In this document: positions 22,836-31,048 of the stretch, piece after piece | Layout: every line of letters begins with the position of its first letter | How positions within the stretch are numbered: position 1 is the first letter of the stretch | Assembly: GCA_046727955.1 (NCBI GenBank) | Contig: JBKPDO010000382.1 | Coordinates: forward strand, 1-34,883 | Direction of reading: 5' to 3' | From: DASVXQ01 sp046727955 | GTDB lineage: Bacteria; Actinomycetota; CALGFH01 | Length of the DNA stretch: 34,883 nucleotides | Translations under genes and position numbers: made by a program | Notes under the pieces: generated by a model | What the model saw: only the letters and a program-made list of their open reading frames with translations | Told to the model about the DNA's origin: nothing | The model's database searches: none

Positions 22836-22851
22836 CTGCAATCGATTGCAG
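22836..22851. promoter_or_regulatory. LacI-family-type operator CTGCAATCGATTGCAG
   Basis: This is a perfect 16-bp palindrome. Its inner 14 bases fit TGNAANCGNTTNCA, the general LacI/GalR (cre-like) half-site pattern with the central CG. It covers about +4 to +19 of the predicted promoter at 22797-22826, a classic repression position, and is 59 bases upstream of the oxidoreductase start. No LacI-family gene is present in the window. Confidence 0.6.
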
Positions 22852-22909
22852 GACCAGACCTGGGACCAGACTGGGCTGGGGACCTGCCAGTGGGCTGGGA
22901 CGCGAGGCG

Positions 22910-24490
22910 ATGGGTGTCGAAGCTGACGTCGTTGTGGCCGGGGCTGGGCACAACAGCCTGGTGGCGGCGGCGTACCTGGCGAGGGCGGGCCTGCGCTGCC
23001 TGGTACTGGAGGCGCGGCAGGCAGTGGGCGGGAACACTAGCTCGGAGGAGCTGACCCTGCCGGGGTTCCTCCACGACACCTGCTCGACCGCTCACAACCT
23101 GATCCAGTCGAGCCCGACCATCCGCGACGACGAGCTCGGACTGGCCGAGTACGGTCTCGAGTACCTCTATCCCGACCCGGTGGTGCACCTGCCCTTCCCG
23201 GACGGCTCTTGGGTGACCCAGTGGCGCGACCTCGACCGCACCTGTGACGAGCTGGCGCGGTTCTCCCGCGCGGACGCCGCCGTCTACCGTCACATGATCA
23301 GCGAGTACGGGTCCGTCGCCCCGATCTTCAACCGCTACCGCTATACGCCCATCGGCAAAGGCGAGCCGCTCGACGCCATGTTGGCCCGTCACCCCGATGG
23401 CATGAAGTGGCTGCGCCGCCAGGCGATGACCGCGTGGGAGGTGGTGCGCGACCGCTTCGAGGACGAGCACACCCGCGCCTTCATGCTGTGGCTGGCGTTC
23501 ATGACCGTGCAGCCGCCGGACCGGCCCGGCACCGGGTTGCTGGCCTGGTCCCTGCCCTTCGGCCGCCAGCGCCACAGCTGGACGCTTCCGCGCGGCGGCT
23601 CGGCGGCCCTGCCGCTGGCCCTCGCACGGCTGATCGAGGAGCACGGCGGCACGGTGCTGACCGGCAAGCGCGTGACCGGCCTGGTCGTGGAGGGCGGCCG
23701 TTGCACCGGCGTGGAGACGGAGGACGGCGAGCGCTACCACGCCGCCAAGGCGGTGCTCTCGACGATTCACGTGAAACATCTCGTCGAGATGGCGCCGGCC
23801 GACCGCTGGGGCGACGATTTCCTCCACGGGGTAGAGACCTGGCAGCCCGGCGTCTCCATGTTCGTCACCCACTATGCGGTCACCGAGCCGCCCCGCTTCG
23901 CGGTCGACGGCGGCGCGCTTGCGCCGGTCGCCTCGGGGACGCCAGTGTCGGTTGAGCGCCTGCTGCGGATCGAGGGCGACTTCCGCCGTGGCCGGGTCGC
24001 GGCCGACGATCCCGTGCTGTTGGTGCTGTGCGCCACTGTGGTGGACCCATCACGCGCCCCAGAGGGCAGGCACACGCTCAAGGTGATCGGCTTTCAGCCC
24101 TACGAGCTGCCCGACGGCCCGGAGCAGTGGGACGAGATCAAGGCCGAGGTGTCGGACGCCAACCTGCAGCACCTTCGCCGCTACGCCCCCAACCTCACCG
24201 ACGAGACGATCCTTGCCGCGCTGATCAAGAGCCCACTCGATCTCGAGCGCCTCAACGCGCACAACTGGCACGGCTCCTGTCACGGCGGTGACCAGGGTCC
24301 GTCGCAGTCTGGGGCGCTGCGCCCGGCGCCCGGCTGGGCCACGCACCGCACGCCCATCCAGGGCCTCTACCAGACCGGCGCCACCACCCATCCCGGCGGG
24401 TCGGTCTCCGCCGGCCCCGGCCGCAACGCCGCCACCATCGTCCTCGAGGACCTCGGCCTGCCGCTGCCCGCCGCGGCCGCACGCCGCTGA
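22910..24490 (+). CDS. Phytoene desaturase-like NAD(P)/FAD-dependent oxidoreductase
   Basis: The product is 526 aa from an ATG at 22910, with only a weak GAGG close upstream. The FAD Rossmann motif is VVVAGAGHNSLVAAAYLARAG (residues about 6-26) followed by LEARQAVGGNTSSEEL, typical of the CrtI/PDS and COG1233 group in which GAGHNSL replaces GGGxxGL. The C-terminus has GLYQTGATTHPGGSVSAGPG, the second FAD contact. The group includes carotenoid desaturases and isomerases but also many enzymes of unknown substrate. No carotenoid genes are nearby, so a pigment role is not supported. Regulation is probably through the LacI-type palindrome at its promoter. Confidence 0.85.
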   Translation: MGVEADVVVAGAGHNSLVAAAYLARAGLRCLVLEARQAVGGNTSSEELTLPGFLHDTCSTAHNLIQSSPTIRDDELGLAEYGLEYLYPDPVVHLPFPDGSWVTQWRDLDRTCDELARFSRADAAVYRHMISEYGSVAPIFNRYRYTPIGKGEPLDAMLARHPDGMKWLRRQAMTAWEVVRDRFEDEHTRAFMLWLAFMTVQPPDRPGTGLLAWSLPFGRQRHSWTLPRGGSAALPLALARLIEEHGGTVLTGKRVTGLVVEGGRCTGVETEDGERYHAAKAVLSTIHVKHLVEMAPADRWGDDFLHGVETWQPGVSMFVTHYAVTEPPRFAVDGGALAPVASGTPVSVERLLRIEGDFRRGRVAADDPVLLVLCATVVDPSRAPEGRHTLKVIGFQPYELPDGPEQWDEIKAEVSDANLQHLRRYAPNLTDETILAALIKSPLDLERLNAHNWHGSCHGGDQGPSQSGALRPAPGWATHRTPIQGLYQTGATTHPGGSVSAGPGRNAATIVLEDLGLPLPAAAARR

Positions 24491-24510
24491 CCCGGGGCAC
24501 GACCCGGGTC
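24489..24510 (+). terminator. Hairpin overlapping the stop of the CrtI-like gene
   Basis: GACCCGGG (24489-24496) pairs perfectly with CCCGGGTC (24503-24510) around a 6-base loop, starting inside the TGA stop. There is no T tract, which is common for actinobacterial terminators. Confidence 0.55.
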
Positions 24511-25084
24511 CCGCGATCACAGGTCAGGAGTGCCCGCTGGCCGACCCACCCTCGACGGGCCAGACGGGCCACCCCGCGTCGCCTGCTGGTGCCCCAATCA
24601 TTTAGCATCGAGATTCTTTTCCACAATCTGCCATCAGGTTCCTGCCTGGTCGTCTCCAGCCCGTATGATTCCTCGCAAGTCGTCCAGCCCAGCAGGCTTA
24701 TGCCAGGGTCTGGTGAACTACCTGGAAGTCGATTGGAGAAGTCAGATATGCCAAGTAGAGCGAGCAACTGGCTACTGGTCGCATAGGACGTAAGTCCCGG
24801 CTCGAAAATCGGACTGCGAATCATGATCAAGGGATCAGAGGCGTATGTCGATGTGCTCAAGCGGGCCTTTCTTCCGCCGGCTCGATGGTATGGACCCTAT
24901 GAGTCCTTCGACCCCAGGGCCCCGGCGCTCTGTAAGTCTGTGCCTCTACCACACGTCGCCCGGCCAGAGCGGCGCCATAGGTGTGGTGCTCCTGTGAGCA
25001 TCGAGCGGGTCTTGCCCTGACCAGATCCTCAGGGAAGCCAACCATTGGACGAGATCGAACGCGGACCGCGAGATGTCGTGAGTC
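24511..25084. other. Intergenic stretch with no recognisable gene
   Basis: These 574 bases are visibly less GC-rich than the flanks and carry AT-rich patches such as those around 24600-24640 and 24800-24830. Possible short frames (for example 24823-25020, 65 codons) have no ribosome site or recognisable motif and do not look coding. No tRNA-like fold, long repeat or inverted repeat was found. It lies between a plus-strand gene and the 3' end of a minus-strand gene, so a promoter is not expected here. Confidence 0.5.
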
Positions 25085-26563
25085 TCAGGCGAGCCGATCG
25101 ACTACGGCGGCGGCACTTTCGAGGGCTCCTTCGACCCATGCCTGCGTGGTCGACCATGCCTCCCCGCACAGGTAGACCGCATGCACAGGGTCGGGCTGCG
25201 GCACCCGTGCCTTGACATCCCACGACCTGGCACCGGCACGCCAGTAGTGCCAGCCGGCCATTCGCGGGTCGAAGCCCCAGTGCGCGTACGCGGAGCCGAG
25301 CGGGGGTGGCAGGCTCTCGAGCCTGTGTGCGGTGCGCAGGTGCTGCACCGCCTCGTCGACCAGCGGCTCCGGCGCGGTGTGTGTCTCCGGGCTCCCCACC
25401 GGTGCGGCGGCCTTCGGCGCTGCCGCGTCGAGCGCGCGCCAAGCGTCGAGGTGCGATCCGTCGCAATAGGCGACCAGGAGCAGCGCCGGCGCTGCGGTCG
25501 TCGCGGCGTCGAGGGTGTCGAAGTAGAAGACCTTGCGAAGCGGCAGGTCGGTGGTGAGCCGCAGCCCGGCGAACCCGTCGTCGCGCCACCAGGGCCGCTC
25601 GTACCACAGGTAGAGTTTCAGGGCCGAGTAGGCCACCGTGGATTCGACAAGCGGCCACACGTCGGAGCGCTGCAGGAACGGTGCGCCTGACCGCAGCGCA
25701 TCGAGCGCGCGCCGGGGCAGGGCCAACACCACCCGGCGAGCAACGACCGGCGGCCGGCCCTCGAAGCCCAGCCGATAACCGGCGCCGCCGGTGGATCCAA
25801 GCACCTCGAGGCTGCGAAGGTCGTGGCCGAGCACTACCTGACCGCCGGACGCCTCGAACCGAGACGCGAGCTCGTGAGGGAGGCGGTCCATACCGTCGAC
25901 GAGCGTCACTTGATCGTCCGCGCCCGGGTGCGCCTCGCGCAGAAGGTAGGGGATGGCGTCGGCGGCGTTGTGAGGTCCGATCCCCGACATGTACCCGAAG
26001 GCGTCGAGCACCAGCTGTCGTGCCTCCGCCGACAGAACGGCCCCGAGCAGGTCCGAGAGCTGCCATTCAAACAGCTGCCTACCGGCGAACGCGAACTTCC
26101 GCTTGACCACCTCCCAGTCGTTCTCGCCCAAGCTCGTGGCTCCAGGAACCGCCCGTTCGAACGCTCCAAGCAGCAACCCACCGGGAGACTGGCCGCGCTC
26201 CCAGCCGTACTGATGGTAGGTACCTGTCGGGATACCGTCGGCCATACGCCAGCCTCTCCCGCGCAGGAAGAAGCGATTGTCCTCATGGTCGGTTCGGAAC
26301 GGACGCGTCGCCAAGCCGAGCTCTGCCACAAGCCCAGCAATGTGGGGTTGGCTCGGCCGAAACCGCATCCCACCCAGCTCAATGTGCAGCCCCTCCTGTC
26401 CCGCAGCCACGGTCGAGTGCAGCCGGCCACCGATCCGATGCATCCGCTCGAACAGCGCGATGTTCCAGTCGGGGTGCATCTGCGCAGCGCGATACGCGAC
26501 AAAGCTGCCGGCGACACCGGCGCCAACGATCGCCAGGTCAAGGTGTTCGCCTCGTGCCGCCAC
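25085..26563 (-). CDS. Flavin-containing amine/amino-acid oxidase
   Basis: The product is 492 aa from a GTG at 26563, with GGGGGTGG about 8 bases upstream. The N-terminal FAD motif is LAIVGAGVAGSFVAY (about residues 9-23), followed by LFERMHRIGGRLHS and the ELGGMRF loop of monoamine/L-amino-acid oxidases. The C-terminal AVYLCGEAWSTTQAWVEGAL (about 463-482) is the conserved flavin-contacting segment of this family (usually GE..s...GWVEGA). There is no signal peptide, so it is probably cytosolic. The substrate is unknown. It lies alone between non-coding stretches and has somewhat lower GC and looser codon use than the purine operon. Confidence 0.85.
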   Translation of the reverse strand: MAARGEHLDLAIVGAGVAGSFVAYRAAQMHPDWNIALFERMHRIGGRLHSTVAAGQEGLHIELGGMRFRPSQPHIAGLVAELGLATRPFRTDHEDNRFFLRGRGWRMADGIPTGTYHQYGWERGQSPGGLLLGAFERAVPGATSLGENDWEVVKRKFAFAGRQLFEWQLSDLLGAVLSAEARQLVLDAFGYMSGIGPHNAADAIPYLLREAHPGADDQVTLVDGMDRLPHELASRFEASGGQVVLGHDLRSLEVLGSTGGAGYRLGFEGRPPVVARRVVLALPRRALDALRSGAPFLQRSDVWPLVESTVAYSALKLYLWYERPWWRDDGFAGLRLTTDLPLRKVFYFDTLDAATTAAPALLLVAYCDGSHLDAWRALDAAAPKAAAPVGSPETHTAPEPLVDEAVQHLRTAHRLESLPPPLGSAYAHWGFDPRMAGWHYWRAGARSWDVKARVPQPDPVHAVYLCGEAWSTTQAWVEGALESAAAVVDRLA

Positions 26564-26784
26564 GACGTTCCACCCCCGATCGGCGGCCTACGCACAGCAG
26601 ACAGTCGACCCGCCCCCAGCGTAAACGCAGTTGGCAATGCACTCCATCAGGCACGGGCATCCGTCCGGGTCATGAGGCTGTGGTAACCGCATGATCCTGG
26701 GCGTTCGTGCCTGCATCGCACTATCCGGCATCATGTCACGAACGAGACAGAGTCACAGAACGCCGGAGCCCTGGGGGCTGGTGA

Positions 26785-26860
26785 CAGTTTGGTGAGGTCG
26801 GCGGGCAGGGCCCCGGCAAAGTCGCGGTCTGCACCAAATGCCCGAATATGCTGTGGCCGG
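26785..26860 (+). pseudogene. Decayed coding fragment A (GGQGPGKVAVCTKCPNM)
   Basis: In the frame through 26806 the sequence reads QFGEVGGQGPGKVAVCTKCP followed by NM. It is homologous to fragment B downstream (SGTQDPGNVAVCTNECMNM). A 32-base core (26806-26837 against 27735-27766) has only three differences, and most differences across the longer alignment fall at third codon positions in this frame, which argues for a once-translated sequence. A TGA lies just upstream at 26782 and no start is evident. The family is not recognised. The rest of 26564-27160 holds nothing else I can support apart from the ribosome site of the next gene. Confidence 0.35.
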
Positions 26861-27160
26861 AATCTGGCGCCTCGCCTGGACCAACGCGGTCGCGTGGCCC
26901 GGCCACGACCTGGATCGTAGCCTCTCCATCCGCGGATTGGAGCAGGCTGAGGTCCCGCGCCGGGCCTTCCCGGCCTCCAGTCGATGTGAGAGGGTGCCTC
27001 ACAAGGTTCAGCGACTGCGCCACGTCCAAGGACGTTACCAAGGCAGGCAAAGCACGCGTAGGGTCCAACGAGTCCGGCCCGAAGGAGTTGCCCGTGGCCC
27101 GAGCACGCAGCCGGCGACGAGGGCGGCGACCCAGCGTCGGCCGATCTCAGGAGGTCCGAG

Positions 27161-27631
27161 ATGAGACGACGATGGCTGCTGGCCTGGCTGACGGGCCTGA
27201 CGCTGTCGGCGGCGCTGCTCGCGCCGGCGGCCGCCTTCGCGACCGAGACCGAGACCATTCACCTCAGCGGCACCGACTCGCGCGCCTCACAGAACCTCTG
27301 TTCCGGCGCGCCCGGGACGCTGACGATCGTGTTCTCGGGCGTCATCCACACCACTGCCCTGCAGGACGGCACCACCCATGTGACCGGCACGATGACCGGC
27401 ACGGTCACCTTTGTCCCAGACGACCCGAGCCAACCGAGCTTCACCGGCCACTTGACCGAGTGGTCCGGCGAGAACGTGAACGCCAGCAACTCCACCATGA
27501 CCATCGCGCACAACATCGTCCTGCACGGCTCCGACGGGTCGCTGGGCAAGCAGCACATCCTGGTCCATCTCACTGTGAACGCGAACGGGACAGTGACCTC
27601 GTCCATCGATACCGACGAGCTCACCTGCTGA
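27161..27631 (+). CDS. Small secreted protein of unknown function
   Basis: The product is 156 aa. The ATG at 27161 has AGGAGGT 5 bases upstream. Residues 1-30 form a clear Sec signal peptide (MRRRWLL, hydrophobic stretch, cleavage near AAAFA-TETE). The mature part of about 125 residues is rich in Thr, Ser, Val and His with alternating polar/hydrophobic strands (TIVFSGVIHTTALQDGTTHV, TGTMTGTVTFVP, ILVHLTVNANGTVTSSI), so it is probably an all-beta domain. Two cysteines, one near the mature N-terminus (NLCSG) and one as the last residue (ELTC), could form a disulfide. No enzyme motif is visible. It is flanked by two homologous decayed fragments in the same orientation. Confidence 0.8.
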   Translation: MRRRWLLAWLTGLTLSAALLAPAAAFATETETIHLSGTDSRASQNLCSGAPGTLTIVFSGVIHTTALQDGTTHVTGTMTGTVTFVPDDPSQPSFTGHLTEWSGENVNASNSTMTIAHNIVLHGSDGSLGKQHILVHLTVNANGTVTSSIDTDELTC

Positions 27632-27659
27632 GAGCGCGGTTGGGCGGCCCGAAGGGGCC

Positions 27660-27812
27660 CAGCGTGGCGAGCAGGCGTCCTCTGACCGGATAAATGGCGT
27701 CGTGCTGCATCATCAGACCGGTCCGTCGGGCACCCAGGACCCTGGCAACGTCGCGGTCTGCACCAATGAGTGTATGAACATGCCTGTCGTCTGGGGTCTG
27801 GTCCTGGCCTAG
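27660..27812 (+). pseudogene. Decayed coding fragment B (DPGNVAVCTNECMNM)
   Basis: The frame through 27735 is open from before 27660 to TAG at 27810. It ends NGVVLHHQTGPSGTQDPGNV and then AVCTNECMNMPVVWGLVLA. It shares the GxQxPG[KN]VAVCT[KN]..C.NM pattern with fragment A 929 bases upstream. There is no start codon with a ribosome site, so it is either a remnant or a read-through extension. The remaining part of 27632-28035 holds no other gene. A short tandem TCTGACGGA pair lies just before the cyclase leader. Confidence 0.35.
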
Positions 27813-28035
27813 AACCAGGGACTGATTGAGATGGGCGCCATTCCGATAAGTCCCAAGGACCCGACCGAGGTCCTTCAGCATCTCGCGGTCGAGCGCTCGT
27901 CTTCGCCCTCGCAGCTGCGCATGTTCAGCTGAGCCTGCGCGTGCCCTGAACACTCCGTGGACGGGCGTTGTGAGGGCGAGGTAGCTTCAGCTCTGACGGA
28001 TCTGACGGACGGCCGTGCGGGTTGGGAGGGTCGGG

Positions 28036-28809
28036 ATGTCTGTGCTGAGCAGCCTTGTCGCCGGGATCGGCAACGGCTCCATCGAGGTCGTCGACCTGAC
28101 CGCGCCCCTTTCCGAGAAGACCCCGATCCTGATGCTGCCGGAGCCGTTCGGCAACACCATGCCCTTCAGCCTGCAGGAGATCAGCCACTATGACGAGCGC
28201 GGGCCGGCGTGGTACTGGAACAACATCTCCACCGGCGAGCACACCGGTACCCACTTCGACGCCCCGATCCACTGGATCACCGGCAAGGACGCCGACGACG
28301 TCTCGCAGGTGCCTGCCCGACGGCTGATCGCGCCCGCCGCCGTCCTCGACTTCTCCGCCGAGGTCGAGCGGGACGCCGACTTCTGCCTCGAGGTCGACCA
28401 CATCAGGGAGTGGGAGCGCCAGCACGGGCCGCTGCCAGAGGGCGGCTGGCTGCTGTACCGCACCGGCTGGGACGCGCGCTCCCACGACGGTGAGCTGTTC
28501 CGCAACGTCGACGAGACCGGCTCGCACACGCCCGGCATCTCGGTCGAGTGCGCCAGGTGGCTCGCGGAGGAAGCGCCGACCATCGGCCTCGGCGTCGAGA
28601 CCGTGGGCACCGACGCGGGCGCGGCCGTGGGCTTCGAGCCGCCGTTCCCCTGTCACACGTTCCTGCTCGGCGCCAGCCGCTACGGGCTCACACAGCTCCA
28701 GAACCTCGCCAAGCTGCCCCCACAGGGTGCGGTCGTCGTCGCCGGCCCACTTCCGATCGTGGGCGGCTCCGGCAGCCCCACCCGCGTGCTCGCCCTGGTC
28801 GAGCGCTGA
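28036..28809 (+). CDS. Cyclase family protein (kynurenine formamidase-like metal hydrolase)
   Basis: The product is 257 aa from an ATG at 28036, with GGGAGGG 5 bases upstream. An ATG at 28015 lacks such a site. The signature HTGTHFDAPIHW (about residues 69-80) supplies the metal ligands of the PF04199 fold, with VDLTAPLSEKTPI near the N-terminus and GTDAGAAVGFEPPFPCHTFLL carrying the later His. Family members hydrolyse formyl-kynurenine, isatin, or ring amides and lactones; the substrate here is open. It is followed after 17 bases by a TPP-dependent enzyme gene, so the two probably act in one pathway. Confidence 0.88.
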   Translation: MSVLSSLVAGIGNGSIEVVDLTAPLSEKTPILMLPEPFGNTMPFSLQEISHYDERGPAWYWNNISTGEHTGTHFDAPIHWITGKDADDVSQVPARRLIAPAAVLDFSAEVERDADFCLEVDHIREWERQHGPLPEGGWLLYRTGWDARSHDGELFRNVDETGSHTPGISVECARWLAEEAPTIGLGVETVGTDAGAAVGFEPPFPCHTFLLGASRYGLTQLQNLAKLPPQGAVVVAGPLPIVGGSGSPTRVLALVER

Positions 28810-28826
28810 TCCTCGGGAGGCTCCCC

Positions 28827-30482
28827 ATGCTGGTCGCGGAGGCCGTTGGCAAGGCGCTCGCCTCGCTTGGCATCGACACCGTCTTCGGCGTTGTCGGAAG
28901 CGGCAACTTCCACGTCACCAACGCCCTGGTCGCCGGCGGCGCGCGCTTCGTGGCCACCCGCCACGAGTGCGGCGCCGCCACCATGGCCGACGCCTACGCC
29001 CGCACCGGCCGCAAGGTCGGCGCCGTCTCGGTGCATCAGGGCTGCGGCCTCACCAACGCCATGACCGGCATCACCGAGGCGGCCAAGAGCCGCACCCCGC
29101 TGCTGGTGCTGGCGGCCGACGTCGCCGCCGCCGCGGTGCGCTCGAACTTCCGCGTCGACCAGGACGCGCTCGCCGTCGCGGTCGGCGCGGTGCCCGAGCG
29201 CATCCACTCGCCGCAAACCGCCGTGGAGGACGCCGCGCGCGCCTTCCGGACCGCGTCGGCGCAGCGGCGCACGGTCGTGCTCAACCTGCCGATCGACGTG
29301 CAGGCGGCCGAGTGCCCGCCGGGGTCGGCCGAGGTGGCCAGCCATGCGCCGGTGCTCGTGCCGCCACGGCCGTCAACGGGGGCGGTCGCCGAGCTGGCCG
29401 ACGCGCTGACCCGCTCGCGGCGGCCGGTGTTCGTCGCCGGTCGCGGCGCCCGCGTCGCCCGGGCGCGTGCCTCGCTGGAGCGCCTGGCGGACGCCAGCGG
29501 GGCGCTGCTGGCCACCTCGGCGGTCGCAAGGGGGCTGTTCAACGGCAACCCGTGGTACCTCGACGTCAGTGGCGGCTTCGCCGCGCCGCTCAGCGCCGAG
29601 CTGATCCACGGCGCCGACCTCGTGGTCGGCTGGGGCTGCGCGCTCAACATGTGGACCATGCGGCACGGGACGCTGATCGGCCCGGGCGCCACGGTCGCGC
29701 AGGTCGACCTCGACGTGGACGCGATCGGCGCGCACCGGCAGGTCGACATCGGCGTGGTCGGCGACGTCGACCAGACCGCGCTGGCGGTGGCCGACGAGTT
29801 CGCCGCGCGCGGCTTCGCCGCCTCCGGCTACCGCTCGGGGGGCCTGCGCGAGCGCATCGCCCGCGAGAGCCGCTGGCGTGACCTGCCGTACGAGGACGAG
29901 AGCGACGGTGGCCGTATCGACCCGCGCACGCTGTCGATCGCGCTCGACGACCTGATGCCGGCCGAGCGCGTGGTGGCGATCGACTCGGGCAACTTCATGG
30001 GCTACCCGAGCATGTACCTGTCGGTGCCCGACGACGACGGCTTCTGCTTCACGCAGGCGTTCCAGTCGATCGGGCTGGGCCTGTTCACGGCGGTCGGCGC
30101 GGCGCTGGCGCAGCCGCGACGGCTGCCGGTCGCCGCGCTGGGCGATGGCGGCGCGCTCATGGCCATCGCCGAGCTGGAGACGGTCGTGCGGCTCGGCCTG
30201 CCGATGGTGATCGTGGTCTACGACGACGAGGCGTACGGCGCCGAGGTGCACCACTTCGGGCCGGAGGGGTATCCGCTCGACACCGTCAGGTTCCCGCCGA
30301 CCGACATCGCCTCGATCGGCCGCGGCTTCGGCTGCGAGGGCGTGACCGTGCGCTCCAGGGACGACCTCAAGGCGGTGGACGATTGGGTCAAGGGCCCGCG
30401 CGACAAGCCGCTGGTGATCGACGCCAAGGTCGTCAGCGAGCGCGGCTCCTGGTGGCTCGAGGAGGCCTTCAGGGGCCACTGA
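28827..30482 (+). CDS. Thiamine pyrophosphate-dependent enzyme (acetolactate synthase/benzoylformate decarboxylase family)
   Basis: The product is 551 aa. The ATG at 28827 has GGGAGG 6 bases upstream. The N-terminal PYR domain has FGVVGSGNFHVTNALV and the catalytic Glu in TRHECGAATMADAYARTG (about residues 44-62). The central domain (about 190-320) has VFVAGRGAR. The C-terminal PP domain has the TPP/Mg motif beginning at ALGDGGALMAIAELETVVRL and ending near VVYDDEAYGAEVHHF, where the usual NN of GDGx(25-30)NN reads DE. The family carries out decarboxylation, carboligation or C-C bond cleavage of 2-oxo acids and diketones. Its coupling to a cyclase-type hydrolase suggests ring opening followed by C-C cleavage, which is inference. 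Confidence 0.87.
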   Translation: MLVAEAVGKALASLGIDTVFGVVGSGNFHVTNALVAGGARFVATRHECGAATMADAYARTGRKVGAVSVHQGCGLTNAMTGITEAAKSRTPLLVLAADVAAAAVRSNFRVDQDALAVAVGAVPERIHSPQTAVEDAARAFRTASAQRRTVVLNLPIDVQAAECPPGSAEVASHAPVLVPPRPSTGAVAELADALTRSRRPVFVAGRGARVARARASLERLADASGALLATSAVARGLFNGNPWYLDVSGGFAAPLSAELIHGADLVVGWGCALNMWTMRHGTLIGPGATVAQVDLDVDAIGAHRQVDIGVVGDVDQTALAVADEFAARGFAASGYRSGGLRERIARESRWRDLPYEDESDGGRIDPRTLSIALDDLMPAERVVAIDSGNFMGYPSMYLSVPDDDGFCFTQAFQSIGLGLFTAVGAALAQPRRLPVAALGDGGALMAIAELETVVRLGLPMVIVVYDDEAYGAEVHHFGPEGYPLDTVRFPPTDIASIGRGFGCEGVTVRSRDDLKAVDDWVKGPRDKPLVIDAKVVSERGSWWLEEAFRGH

Positions 30483-30483
30483 T

Positions 30484-30507
30484 GCCGCGCCGCCCCTGTC
30501 GCGCGGC
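30484..30507. terminator. Hairpin between convergent TPP-enzyme and cupin genes
   Basis: GCCGCGC (30484-30490) pairs with GCGCGGC (30501-30507) around a 10-base loop, directly after the TGA at 30482. The gap between the convergent genes is only 68 bases, so this hairpin could serve both strands. No T tract. Confidence 0.5.
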
Positions 30508-30550
30508 TACAAAGGCCATGCCCCCGACGGAACCTCGACGCCGTACCGGT

Positions 30551-31048
30551 TCAGAGCTTGACGCCGTGGGCCCGCTCCAGCTCCTCGATCCAGTCGTCCT
30601 GGATGGTGAGGCCGTAGTCCTTCGCCAGCTGGTAGTAGTCCGGGGGGCCGGCGCCCTCGTGGTGCGCCAGGATGGGCGGCAGCTCTTCGAAGTAGCGCTC
30701 CAGCCCGGCCGGCGAAAGCATCTCGAGCACCTTCGCCGGGGTGCTCTGGGCGTTCCACATCGCGTGCGGCGTGCCGCGGGGCTTGACCAGGTAGGCGCCC
30801 TGGCCCGCCTCGAGCTCGCGGTCCCCGACGCGCACCCCGACCGTGCCGGCCAGGACCAGCGAGTACTCGTCCTCCCGGGAGTGGTTGTGCGGCTTCACCA
30901 GTGTCCCCGGCGGGATCTCGACCTCGAGCAGGGCCAGGCCACCGCCGGAGTCGGCGGTCACGACCTTGTAGTCGAAGCGCACGCCGAACAGCATGACGGT
31001 CTTGCCTTCCCCTGACGCCACCACCTTGGGGGCCGGCGGGGTGGACAT
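30551..31048 (-). CDS. Cupin-domain protein
   Basis: The product is 165 aa from an ATG at 31048, which overlaps the SDR stop (TGATG) and has AGGAGG 6 bases upstream. A GTG three bases earlier is less well spaced. Cupin motif 1 is KPHNHSREDEYSLVLAGTVGV (G/P...HxHx3-4E) and motif 2 is KPRGTPHAMWN, giving three His and one Glu as metal ligands. The C-terminal helix region (LPPILAHHEGAGPPDYYQLA) is usual for small stand-alone quercetin-type cupins. It could be a dioxygenase, isomerase or ligand-binding protein and is co-translated with the SDR. Confidence 0.87.
   Translation of the reverse strand: MSTPPAPKVVASGEGKTVMLFGVRFDYKVVTADSGGGLALLEVEIPPGTLVKPHNHSREDEYSLVLAGTVGVRVGDRELEAGQGAYLVKPRGTPHAMWNAQSTPAKVLEMLSPAGLERYFEELPPILAHHEGAGPPDYYQLAKDYGLTIQDDWIEELERAHGVKL

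Noticed and set aside
24511..25084. Small ORFs (24530-24793, 24823-25020) and a possible tRNA-like stretch near 24750-24840
   Set aside because: There is no ribosome site, no coding bias and no cloverleaf with conserved T-loop or anticodon stem.
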